From NCBI GenBank assembly GCA_007258455.2, contig VDFB02252616.1, forward strand, positions 121,122,552 through 121,186,551: a DNA stretch of 64,000 bases. Reading direction: 5' to 3'. The stretch comes from Sequoia sempervirens. Its lineage: Eukaryota; Streptophyta; Pinopsida; Cupressales; Cupressaceae. This document shows positions 34,401 through 44,369 of the stretch, piece by piece (the first letter of the stretch is position 1; every line of letters starts with the position of its first letter). A program made the position numbers and the translations under genes. Below the pieces are notes generated by a model. It was not told the DNA's origin. It saw nothing but the letters and a program-made list of their open reading frames with translations, and did no database searches.

Positions 34401-34913
34401 TCAACCTTCATAGGAAAAAAAGGAAAAGAAGATTGATACGAGGGTGAAAAAGTCCCCATAGTTGCAACTCTTTGTTCCTCTGGCAAAATTAAGCTCCGCC
34501 TAAAGAGGAGAGGTCTCCACTAGAGAAGAGAAAAAAGAGAAGAAACCACCAGAAGAAGAAACAAACCCCCAACCTCACCTACAAGAAAATTCTCCACCTC
34601 TATTGGAGAAGACACCACCTCTATAGGAAGAGCAAATAGAGAAACCAAGGTAAGATCAACAGAAGCCCTTTCAAGGAAAATAAAAACTTGGGGAGATAAA
34701 ACCCCCATAGCACTCACAAGAATAATTTTACCCAAAAAATAGTCCTACTACAAAATGTCAACCTCCAAGAACCAAATTAGAAAATAGAGGCTAAACAACA
34801 CCAGACTAACAACATACCCCAATGCAAATAGAACCCCTAAAAGCCATAAGACAAGCTTAGGGTTCTCCAATATCCACATCTGCAAAACCATAGAGTCACA
34901 AAGTGTTACAATG
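31479..34913. other. AT-rich flank of the outer element, copy A
   Basis: A more complex patch at 31,995-32,420 has a 103-codon open frame at 32,104-32,415; in copy B a TAG replaces one codon, so it is unlikely to be a conserved gene. From 34,140 to 34,910 A-rich sequence with few stops on the minus strand may be an old LINE or other element, not identified. The rest shows nothing recognisable. Confidence 0.5.
33336..33500. repeat. Two-unit tandem repeat with GTAAGGGATA motifs
   Basis: TATTTGTAAATGTGTCTAAT...TAATGCATTA recurs as TTATTTGTAAACGAGTCTAAC...TAATGCATTA with a period of about 80 bp. GTAAGGGATA-like words continue to 33,530. Copy B has the same at 50,057-50,225. Confidence 0.6.
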
Positions 34914-34956
34914 GTGGTTGTCATTGCACCAAAAGATCAACCTATTAATGCCCGAT

Positions 34957-34961
34957 ACAAC
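34957..34961. repeat. Target site duplication ACAAC (left) of the copia element
   Basis: ACAAC precedes TGTTGG and recurs at 41,899-41,903. The empty site exists in copy B (near 51,674), where ACAAC occurs once, which proves the insertion. Confidence 0.96.
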
Positions 34962-37349
34962 TGTTGGAAATATTGTCATTGATGTCAAGTAATCATGAAC
35001 AACATGACTGAAGATAACATATTTGAGAGAAAAGAATATCTAGATTTAAAACTGATGCATCCATACTCTTGTGTATACGTCGTATAATTTGAATGCAGAC
35101 ATAAGAAGCAGATATAAAAGAGGATGTATAACTATATGCAGATTGTATGCAAATTTTATGCTAAATCAGACTCATCGAGTTTTGAAAGAAGTAATCAATG
35201 AACATGGCACGTCTTCATCAATGATAAGGAGTTTGATATTATTTCATAACAGCCTTATGAAGAAAATTATGTGCAGATTTAACAGGTTCATCTTCAAATA
35301 ATACAGTCATTAAACCACAGATGTAATCGACATTATTAAGCCAAATTCTAAATTCTGGAAAGGATTGATGACTATGCAGCAACAAGACAAATCAGATAAT
35401 AAGACAAAACAAAAAAGAGACAAAAAATCATATGAGACAAATATGAGTAAGACAAATTAGAGCAGCGATGATGATAAAAGTTTTGAGGCTCAATGCAAAG
35501 AATCAACCTTGATTTAAAAAAAGCAATCCCTGAAAGAAAATACGGCTCCAGAAAAATAATACAATTTTATCATAATGATGCGATTCTTTCAAAGATAAAT
35601 TAAAAGCAAGTTAATATACAATTTACAAAACAAAAGAGTATGATTTATTAAAGAAATGAAGTGGTGCGATTAAAAAAATGAGAGTTGTCTTCAAGAGGTG
35701 TAATTCATAAAGTGAAGTGATTCATTAAAACAACGATCTGATTTGAGAGAAAAATAAAGAAAAAACAAAAGTTGAATAAGACAAACAAGATTTGTCTTAT
35801 ATGCAAAAAGAAGGCCACGATTAGAAGGCAGCGCTTGTTTTTTTATAAAGAGAAATCACTTCAAATAAAAAGTGGTGAGATCATTTTAAGAAAGATAAAC
35901 AAATGTCAAAAGGTGTGATTCCTTAAAAATAATAAAAGTAAAATTATTACAAATAATATGATTATGAAAGATAATGAAGAGATGCGATTTCTTTTGTGAA
36001 GAGGCACATAAAGTAGATATACATAGAAGATTGAAATAAGTCATTTTGAGGTTGTGTTGTGGTGTGGTTTTTATCGAATATCATTTTCATAAGAAGGGGA
36101 GAGTGCTGGGCGTAACATGTACATCATATAGAAGAGTGCATGTGAGAAAATAATGATAATCTGAAGGTTGTAGAGAGTGGTGTTGATGGATGGAATTTAA
36201 TGAATATCATCTTTGATGGAGATTGAAGATTTTCAGTGTCGGGAAATGAAATAAAGGTTATATCATCAAAATTGCAGATTAAGAAGTATGCTGTGTAATT
36301 ATTGAACATTGTATTTGATAGAGATTGAAGATTTACAGTCGTGTGTGGGACAATCGATATATCATAAACACAAATGTGTGTGGCTATATAGAATGAATCT
36401 TATACGAAGTACTGGTTAAGGAAAGTGTGTATGTATGTGGTAATAAAAGAAGATCTTTGAAGTGAATGTGTGCTGAGCTTGTGAGTACATAAGATGTATG
36501 TAATCTAAAAATAGAGGATAGGAGTGTGCTATAAGAAATAAGTGTTGTGCTGAGTATTGTGTGAAGCAGATGCTATATTCTTAAGTTACAATCAAGTGTG
36601 AAGTGGCTGTAGAAAGTACTGTGTATTGTGTTGCTGAGTGTTGTGCCTACAAAATCAGAAACAGTGATCAGATTTATAAGAGAAAAATTGTGTAGAATAA
36701 AGGTTATATCAGATATGCAAATGAGAAGATAAAAGGAAAATTCTTGTAAAGAATATATGCAGATCTGGTGAAATAGATGGCATCATCATGAAGTAAATTT
36801 TTATGTGAAAAGGAAAATTGTGAACAAGATATATTTTGATATCATTCAAGGAGGATAATTTCAAGAAGATTGTAAAGTCCACCATCCATTGAGGAAGCAA
36901 CATTAAAGGTGGAAAACACTATTCATTCAAATTATAATCTTTGCTAAGTAGGTGCTTGGCAAGTAGGGGTTGGTGCACCTTGTAGGTTGGTGCCTACTAA
37001 ATCAGCACTAGGGGTTGAAGCTCCTTGTAGGTTGGTGCCTACTAAATCAGGATTAAGGGTTGGTGCTCTTTGTAGGTTGGTGCCTACTAAACTTCTTATT
37101 TGGTGATTCAAGTAGGTTGGTGCCTACATTCATTGTAAAAGTTTATATAATTCATAAAGTGCATTGTTTGTACCGTGATTTTCTCTCGTAAGGGTTTCCA
37201 CGTAAAATCTTGGTGTCAACTTGTTCATATTGAGATATTCTTGCATAGTTGATTTGTATTAGAGTTTGAAGTTGATAAGAGTTGAGAGGGAAAAAGTTAG
37301 TTGATATACTGATTCACCCCCCCCTCTCAGTATATCTTTGTGCTCTTCA
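34962..37349 (+). repeat. 5' LTR of the copia element
   Basis: It starts TGTTGGAAAT and ends GCTCTTCA. It differs from 39,510-41,898 at about eight positions by eye (for example G/C at about 35,180 and one extra T in the other near 40,655). Confidence 0.96.
36950..37135 (+). repeat. LTR tandem repeat with GTAGGTTGGTGCCTAC hairpins
   Basis: Four occurrences of GTAGGTTGGTGCCTAC, about 45-55 bp apart, each with GTAGG/CCTAC as a stem. The 3' LTR has the same at 41,499-41,684. Confidence 0.85.
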
Positions 37350-37351
37350 AT

Positions 37352-37363
37352 TGGTATCAGAGC
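37352..37363 (+). promoter_or_regulatory. Primer binding site of the copia element
   Basis: TGGTATCAGAGC, complementary to the 3' end of initiator Met-tRNA, lies two bases after the LTR. Confidence 0.95.
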
Positions 37364-37414
37364 AAGGTCCTTCTTGAAAGCCTAACCGCTTGAAGGAGAT
37401 TCTTAAGAGCACAC

Positions 37415-39103
37415 ATGGCAAATCATAACAATACAGTGAAAGCACCCATATTTGATGGGACTAATTATGCATTTTGGAATATCAAGATGGAAGCATACTT
37501 GAATGCACTTGGGTTTGATGTGTGGCAATCTGTTGTTGATGGGTATTCACCTCCAGTTACCCCTCCAACGGATCAAGCAGGGAAAAAGAGAAGTGAAAAC
37601 AATGCAAAAGCTAAGCATGCTCTTCTTTGCAGCCTAACAGATTCTGAGTTTACAAAAGTCATGAGATGCAAATCAGCAAAAGAGATTTGGGACAAACTTC
37701 AAAATATTTATGAAGGAGATGCAAAAGTTAAGAAGGCAAAGTTGCAAACTCATAGAAGAAGGTTGGAGACTCTCAAAATGGAGGATGATGAAGATATTGC
37801 TTTATATTTTCTTCGTGTTGATGAAATAGTGAATATCATGAGGGGACTTGGTGAAGAGATCAAGGATGACTTCATTATTGACAAAATTCTAAGATCTCTT
37901 TCTACAAAATTTGAGGCCAAAGTTGCAGCATTGGAAGAATTGACAAACTTGGATAAGCTATCGAAAGATGAATTACATGGGATCCTTGCTGCCTATGAGA
38001 TGAGAATTGAAGGAAGATCGCCACAAAAGGAAGTCTCATTTAAAGCATCTAAAAAGGGCAAGAGCAAGCATGAAGAAGAAAGTGACAAATCAAGTGATGA
38101 AGTAGAAGCTTACTTCATGGGAAAACTCAAGAAAGGAAAAGGGAAATATAAAGGAAAATTCCCTTTTAAATGTTTCAATTGTGGAGAAGTTGGACATTAT
38201 GCTTCTAAATGTCCTTACAGTGATAGTAACTCAAGTGAAAGTGAAAAAGAAACCTACATCAAGAAAAAAGGAAAGAAGAGATTCCAAAAACACAGAAAGA
38301 GCTTTTACTCAAAGAAAGAATCTAGCTCTTCAGAAGAACAAAGTGATGATAGTCAAAGCAATGATGATGAAGAGATATTGTTCATGGCTGAATATGAAGA
38401 ACAAAATGTTGATCAAGAATGTGAAGAAGAAAAATGCAATGAAGAAGAAGAAACTGATTTTGAGGAAGAACTTCATTATGCATACAAGAAAAATGAAGAA
38501 TTGAAGAAGAAAGTCAACAAGCATAAACTAAAAACTAAGGAATTGACAAAAAGTTTGGAGGAATTAAACAAAATAATTGAAGATTTGAGGGCTCAATTTG
38601 TAGAAGCTGAACAAGTTGAAAATGAATTGAAGAACAAGTTAAGAGAAAAAGAGAGAGATTGTGACAAGTTGGAACAAGAAGTTGTCATGCTGAAAAATGA
38701 ACTGAATAAACCAAAGAAGAAATGTACAAAGTGTGATGAGAATGTTACAAGTTTCAAGGAAAATGAAAGAAGATTTAACTCTAGGCAGTTTTATTCTTTC
38801 TATGGATATTGCTATTCATGCAACTACTTTGGACACAAAGCAATAAATTGCAGATTTCAAGCAAGAAATGGTTCAAGCTTCACTAGAGGAGACTATAATT
38901 CATTTAGTCATAACATTATGTGTTTCAAGTGTAACAACTTTGGACACATAGCACGTTTTTGTAGATTGGGTTTTATGGAACCATCTTTACAAGATGTGAA
39001 GAAGAACACCATGGAAAAGGAGAGAGAGCTTAAAAAAGTTTGGAGAAAGAAGATAGAAACAAGAAATGAAGAATCCAATACAAATTCAATATGCCTTTTC
39101 TAA
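37415..39103 (+). CDS. Copia-type Gag polyprotein, intact, 562 aa, three CCHC zinc knuckles
   Basis: ATG at 37,415 (MANHNNTVKAPIFDGTNYAF) is the first after the primer site and opens a full frame. Residues 1-50 fit the DUF4219 N-terminus and about 60-200 the UBN2-type capsid domain (KEIWDKLQNIYEG). CCHC knuckles lie at 253-266 (CFNCGEVGHYASKC), 466-479 (CYSCNYFGHKAINC) and 503-516 (CFKCNNFGHIARFC); copia Gag usually has one. Between them, residues about 270-450, is a Glu/Lys/Ser-rich, probably coiled-coil region, and 562 residues is long for a copia Gag. The protein would form particles and bind RNA in the cytoplasm. No pol follows, so other elements must supply enzymes. Low substitution and an intact frame suggest recent activity. 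Confidence 0.93.
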   Translation: MANHNNTVKAPIFDGTNYAFWNIKMEAYLNALGFDVWQSVVDGYSPPVTPPTDQAGKKRSENNAKAKHALLCSLTDSEFTKVMRCKSAKEIWDKLQNIYEGDAKVKKAKLQTHRRRLETLKMEDDEDIALYFLRVDEIVNIMRGLGEEIKDDFIIDKILRSLSTKFEAKVAALEELTNLDKLSKDELHGILAAYEMRIEGRSPQKEVSFKASKKGKSKHEEESDKSSDEVEAYFMGKLKKGKGKYKGKFPFKCFNCGEVGHYASKCPYSDSNSSESEKETYIKKKGKKRFQKHRKSFYSKKESSSSEEQSDDSQSNDDEEILFMAEYEEQNVDQECEEEKCNEEEETDFEEELHYAYKKNEELKKKVNKHKLKTKELTKSLEELNKIIEDLRAQFVEAEQVENELKNKLREKERDCDKLEQEVVMLKNELNKPKKKCTKCDENVTSFKENERRFNSRQFYSFYGYCYSCNYFGHKAINCRFQARNGSSFTRGDYNSFSHNIMCFKCNNFGHIARFCRLGFMEPSLQDVKKNTMEKERELKKVWRKKIETRNEESNTNSICLF

Positions 39104-39497
39104 GAGGAAGCATGAATTTAGGGGGAGCTATGTTGAACATTATCTTTCAGTCCCTTGGAGAAGATGACTAAAAAGTGAAGTATCTCAAATGTTGAAGAGA
39201 AATCTACTTATGAAGATGATGAATTGTTGGAAATTTTATTGATGTCAAAAATGAAGAATTTTTCTTCCAGATGAAGAAAATTATTTTAGAAGACAAGGAA
39301 TGAAAAGAGAAAGATGAGCATTAGTAAATGGGAGCATACATTCAGGGGGAGCTATACACAGTATTTTGTAGCTCCATGGAATAGAAAAAGAAAGACATTG
39401 TTGGAAGACCCTTTTCCATTGATGTCAAAGGGGGAGAGATATAGAAAGGGGGAGCAATGCAAAAGAAGAGAATAATGTTTGTGTTGCCATCAATGAC
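39104..39497 (+). other. Post-gag spacer with repeated polypurine motifs
   Basis: No coding remnant of pol. AGGGGGAG or AAAGGGGGAG occurs at 39,120, 39,344, 39,427 and 39,445 before the true tract at 39,498. Confidence 0.8.
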
Positions 39498-39509
39498 AAA
39501 GGGGGAGAT
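39498..39509 (+). promoter_or_regulatory. Polypurine tract of the copia element
   Basis: AAAGGGGGAGAT is directly before the TG of the 3' LTR. Confidence 0.93.
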
Positions 39510-41898
39510 TGTTGGAAATATTGTCATTGATGTCAAGTAATCATGAACAACATGACTGAAGATAACATATTTGAGAGAAAAGAATATCTAGATTTAAAAC
39601 TGATGCATCCATACTCTTGTGTATACGTCGTATAATTTGAATGCAGACATAAGAAGCAGATATAAAAGAGGATGTATAACTATATGCAGATTGTATGCAA
39701 ATTTTATGCTAAATCAGACTCATCCAGTTTTGAAAGAAGTAATCAATGAACATGGCACGTCTTCATCAATGATAAGGAGTTTGATATTATTTCATAACAG
39801 CCTTATGAAGAAAATTATGTGCAGATTTAATAGGTTCATCTTCAAATAATACAGTCATTAAACCACATATGTAATCGACATTATTAAGCCAAATTTTAAA
39901 TTCTGGAAAGGATTGATGACTATGCAGCAACAAGACAAATCAGATAATAAGACAAAACAAAAAAGAGACAAAAAATCATATGAGACAAATATGAGTAAGA
40001 GAAATTAGAGCAGCGATGATGATAAAAGTTTTGAGGCTCAATGCAAAGAATCAACCTTGATTTAAAAAAAGCAATCCCTGAAAGAAAATACGGCTCCAGA
40101 AAAATAATACAATTTTATCATAATGATGCGATTCTTTCAAAGATAAATTAAAAGCAAGTTAATATACAATTTACAAAACAAAAGAGTACGATTTACTAAA
40201 GAAATGAAGTGGTGCGATTAAAAAAATGAGAGTTGTCTTCAAGAGGTGTAATTCATAAAGTGAAGTGATTCATTAAAACAACGATCTGATTTGAGAGAAA
40301 AATAAAGAAAAAACAAAAGTTGAATAAGACAAACAAGATTTGTCTTATATGCAAAAAGAAGGCCACGATTAGAAGGCAGCGCTTGTTTTTTTATAAAGAG
40401 AAATCACTTCAAATAAAAAGTGGTGAGATCATTTTAAGAAAGATAAACAAATGTCAAAAGGTGTGATTCCTTAAAAATAATAAAAGTAAAATTATTACAA
40501 ATAATATGATTATGAAAGATAATGAAGAGATGCGATTTCTTTTGTGAAGAGGCACATAAAGTAGATATACATAGAAGATTGAAATAAGTCATTTTGAGGT
40601 TGTGTTGTGGTGTGGTTTTTATCGAATATCATTTTCATAAGAAGGGGAGAGTGCTTGGGCGTAACATGTACATCATATAGAAGAGTGCATGTGAGAAAAT
40701 AATGATAATCTGAAGGTTGTAGAGAGTGGTGTTGATGGATGGAATTTAATGAATATCATCTTTGATGGAGATTGAAGATTTTCAGTGTCGGGAAATGAAA
40801 TAAAGGTTATATCATCAAAATTGCAGATTAAGAAGTATGCTGTGTAATTATTGAACATTGTATTTGATAGAGATTGAAGATTTACAGTCGTGTGTGGGAC
40901 AATCGATATATCATAAACACAAATGTGTGTGGCTATATAGAATGAATCTTATACGAAGTACTGGTTAAGGAAAGTGTGTATGTATGTGGTAATAAAAGAA
41001 GATCTTTGAAGTGAATGTGTGCTGAGCTTGTGAGTACATAAGATGTATGTAATCTAAAAATAGAGGATAGGAGTGTGCTATAAGAAATAAGTGTTGTGCT
41101 GAGTATTGTGTGAAGCAGATGCTATATTCTTAAGTTACAATCAAGTGTGAAGTGGCTGTAGAAAGTACTGTGTATTGTGTTGCTGAGTGTTGTGCCTACA
41201 AAATCAGAAACAGTGATCAGATTTATAAGAGAAAAATTGTGTAGAATAAAGGTTATATCAGATATGCAAATGAGAAGATAAAAGGAAAATTCTTGTAAAG
41301 AATATATGCAGATCTGGTGAAATAGATGGCATCATCATGAAGTAAATTTTTATGTGAAAAGGAAAATTGTGAACAAGATATATTTTGATATCATTCAAGG
41401 AGGATAATTTCAAGAAGATTGTAAAGTCCACCATCCATTGAGGAAGCAACATTAAAGGTGGAAAACACTATTCATTCAAATTATAATCTTTGCTAAGTAG
41501 GTGCTTGGCAAGTAGGGGTTGGTGCACCTTGTAGGTTGGTGCCTACTAAATCAGCACTAGGGGTTGAAGCTCCTTGTAGGTTGGTGCCTACTAAATCAGG
41601 ATTAAGGGTTGGTGCTCTTTGTAGGTTGGTGCCTACTAAACTTCTTATTTGGTGATTCAAGTAGGTTGGTGCCTACATTCATTGTAAAAGTTTATATAAT
41701 TCATAAAGTGCATTGTTTGTACCGTGATTTTCTCTCGTAAGGGTTTCCACGTAAAATCTTGGTGTCAACTTGTTCATATTGAGATATTCTTGCATAGTTG
41801 ATTTGTATTAGAGTTTGAAGTTGATAAGAGTTGAGAGGGAAAAAGTTAGTTGATATACTGATTCACCCCCCCCTCTCAGTATATCTTTGTGCTCTTCA
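39510..41898 (+). repeat. 3' LTR of the copia element
   Basis: It starts TGTTGGAAAT and ends GCTCTTCA, near-identical to the 5' LTR. ACAAC follows at 41,899. Confidence 0.96.
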
Positions 41899-41903
41899 AC
41901 AAC
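41899..41903. repeat. Target site duplication ACAAC (right) of the copia element
   Basis: Second copy of the target repeat; the TRIM LTR resumes at 41,904. Confidence 0.96.
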
Positions 41904-42044
41904 TACTAGATTTAAACAAGATCCACAGGATGTGGTTAAGCCGTGGCATGAACCTAAGCACTACAATGCACAAAAGAGACCAAGGGATACACCATCTTGC
42001 AACAATCCCCCTAGCACAAGTGATGGGTTCAAACTTGTGACCTT

Positions 42045-42059
42045 GGCTCTGATACCAAT
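42045..42059 (-). promoter_or_regulatory. Primer binding site of the TRIM
   Basis: On the minus strand the bases next to the LTR read ATTGGTATCAGAGCC, matching the 3' end of plant initiator Met-tRNA. Confidence 0.8.
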
Positions 42060-42217
42060 TGTTACATTGGTGGTTATCGTTGCACCAAAGATTGGCCTAT
42101 TAATGCCCAATACAAATGTCATATTTATACAAAATCCATAGGAGGTGGTTAAGCCATGTCATGAACCCAAGAACCACGCTACACAAAGGAGACCAAGGGA
42201 CAAAACATCTTGCAACA

Positions 42218-44369
42218 AAGACACCAATATTTAGAACCAAACCTAACCAATAGAACCAATAATACCAATGACTCTAAGAAATAAGAGAGCAAAGAAAAAC
42301 TACAATTTTATCAGCCTTCAAAAGCCAAACGTAACCAACTAAACTAGCCACAACAAAGAGGTATAGCAAGTGATTACCAAAAACTAAACATAGCCAATGC
42401 ATCTCAACCACACTTGGCCACATCATTAACCAAATCTCCAAATCCACTCCCAATCCCAGTCTCCCCTAGAACAACAGTCAACACAATAAATAGGAAGAGG
42501 TAAAAGATGGGGTCAACCCCATCACTACATAGGCACACGAAAGACATAGAGCCCTCAACCCCCACTAGAGGGAGAGTTGATGCCAAGCATCTACCATAGG
42601 AGTAAATATATAGCTATGCAAGCTATATCATTCAAAAACCAAAAGCCCAAGCTGTTGGAACCCAGAACCAACCACATACACCAAACAACCACAACAACAA
42701 CCAAAAAAAGATATAATACATTTACCTCTGCATTGATCACAATTTCTCAAATCAGTGCAGTGGTACCAGAGGAACCTTAAACACCCCCATATCAAACAAA
42801 ATGGCCCCTTTGCCAATGCCCATCACCAACTAACCAAGTCACGGTACCAAAAAAGGCACGAGTAACATAAAAAATCATCTGCGTCGCCATTGTCATCGCC
42901 TTCAGAGGATTTTAAATTCATGCCTCTACTTCACTTCCCACCGACCACCATGTGTGATTATATTGTATATAAACTAATATGCTTCACATCATCTATTAGC
43001 TCAAAAATAACAATCACAAGTAATTCACATATTTACTCAATAATGATAATTTATTAAAAAAATTAACTAAATGAAATGTGTTTATTTATATTCAAAGTTT
43101 TAATGTTGAGTTGAGACTAGAATAAGAATAAATCATAAGTCTTTGTTTTCCTTTTTTTTCATGTTTTTTGAAAAGTTCAAAATTCTTCAAGTCAACAAAC
43201 CCTTTTGATTTCTAAGGAAATATTATTATATTTTAAGAAATAAAATGATAAAAAAATCATAATTGTATCCTTGAGAGTTATAAAAAATTATGAGAAAAAA
43301 ATGGAAGAGTGAGGATTTTGACTACATTTTGTTGGCCAAAACTATCACCACTTCTCCCATCTTCTCCTTAATATCTTTAATCTCATGCACAAAGTGGAGT
43401 GGAGGATGATTGAAGTAAAGATGAGGCAAGTTGCTAGCAAAAAATGAGAGAATAATAAAGGGCATGGAGCTAGGGGATAAAAGAAAATACATGGTTTTTG
43501 GTAGGGAAAGAGAAGAGAAGGTAGAGAGGAGATGTGAAGAAAAGAATAGAAGTAAGAGGGAAACATTTTAGGCCGGATATAATTTTAGAAATCTTTATTT
43601 CCTTCAAACAATATTTTTGGGTGTTTGGGGATATGTTTTTATTTTTACATGTAAAACCTTTGTGTTTGTAAAAAAATTTCCTTTAAAAAATATTTTAATT
43701 TTACCAAAGCTATAGATGTTCTCAGAATCAAATTATACATTACCTTAAATTCATTCATATAAAAAGTCTTTGCGATTTGTTTTCTTTTAGGGTAAAAAAA
43801 ATATATATGTATATGGATTACATTCAACAAAATCTATGTGTCAATTTGTAGGAATGTATTATAAGCAACAACATATGTATGATTACATTAAAAATGGCAT
43901 ATTAATAGCCAAATAAATATTTGTGTGAGAAATGTCTTTGTAAATAGTACTTTATAATTGCATAGGAAATGTTGGTTCAATAAAAATATGATCTTAATAT
44001 ATGTGGTGATATTTTCTTCACAAATTAATATTTGGCTGAAGTAAATCTATCCATGTGCCATATAATATTACTATGAAAAAATTGAGTAATATGCAGATAT
44101 AATCAGGCCAAATAATATTTTATGTTGTGCAAAAATATTAGGTATGAAGTTGATGTAAACTAGGGAATATAATAAGTGATGTTGTGTATTAAATGAGTAT
44201 TGGTTTTATATTTATAAGGCTATGTGAGAGTTCAAAATTTCATGTATTAAGCACAAGTCACTGGATGACTTGAATCCATAAATGATTGATTGTAATTCTT
44301 TTATAGTAGCTAAGAACAAATCCCTAGCCACTATTTAAACCTATGTAAATCTATGATGAATAAGATTGA
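42218..44369. other. Spacer between the two duplication copies
   Basis: A-rich to 42,900 with Pro/Asn-coding stretches but no recognised protein. From 42,960 to 44,360 it is AT-rich and featureless. No gene seen. Confidence 0.5.

Larger units (their letters stand above)
28745..34956. repeat. Duplicated segment, copy A (first part)
   Basis: It aligns with 44,370-51,670: extra ORF, LTR remnant, flank and start of the TRIM. The alignment resumes at 41,899-42,147 after the copia insertion and ends where copy B is broken at 51,935. Copy A lacks about 1.2 kb at 31,145 and lacks the 63-bp tandem unit of copy B. Confidence 0.85.
34962..41898 (+). mobile_element. Gag-only copia-type LTR retrotransposon (TR-GAG type), 6,937 bp
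   Basis: It has intact TG...CA LTRs of 2,388 and 2,389 bp, an initiator-Met tRNA primer site, a polypurine tract and an ACAAC duplication. The 2,160-bp interior holds one intact gag ORF and no protease, integrase, RT or RNase H. Such elements are described as terminal-repeat retrotransposons with a GAG domain, moved in trans by a full copia element. The LTR start and the AAAGGGGGAGAT tract fit the SIRE/Maximus or Tork type of copia. Confidence 0.93.
34914..42217 (-). mobile_element. TRIM-like miniature LTR element (about 360 bp without its insertion)
   Basis: Two direct repeats of about 150-158 bp (34,914-34,961 plus 41,904-42,004, and 42,060-42,217) flank a 55-bp interior. On the minus strand each starts TGTTGCAAG and ends TGTAACA; the interior has TTGGTATCAGAGCC beside the first LTR, the initiator-methionine tRNA primer site, and AGGGGGAT beside the other, a polypurine tract. 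That is the layout of a terminal-repeat retrotransposon in miniature. CAAAG occurs at 34,909-34,913 and 42,216-42,220. It has no coding capacity and would depend on enzymes of another element. The copia element sits in one LTR. Confidence 0.75.

Noticed and set aside
34140..34910. LINE fragment on the minus strand
   Set aside because: A-rich with some open stretches, but no RT or endonuclease motif could be read.
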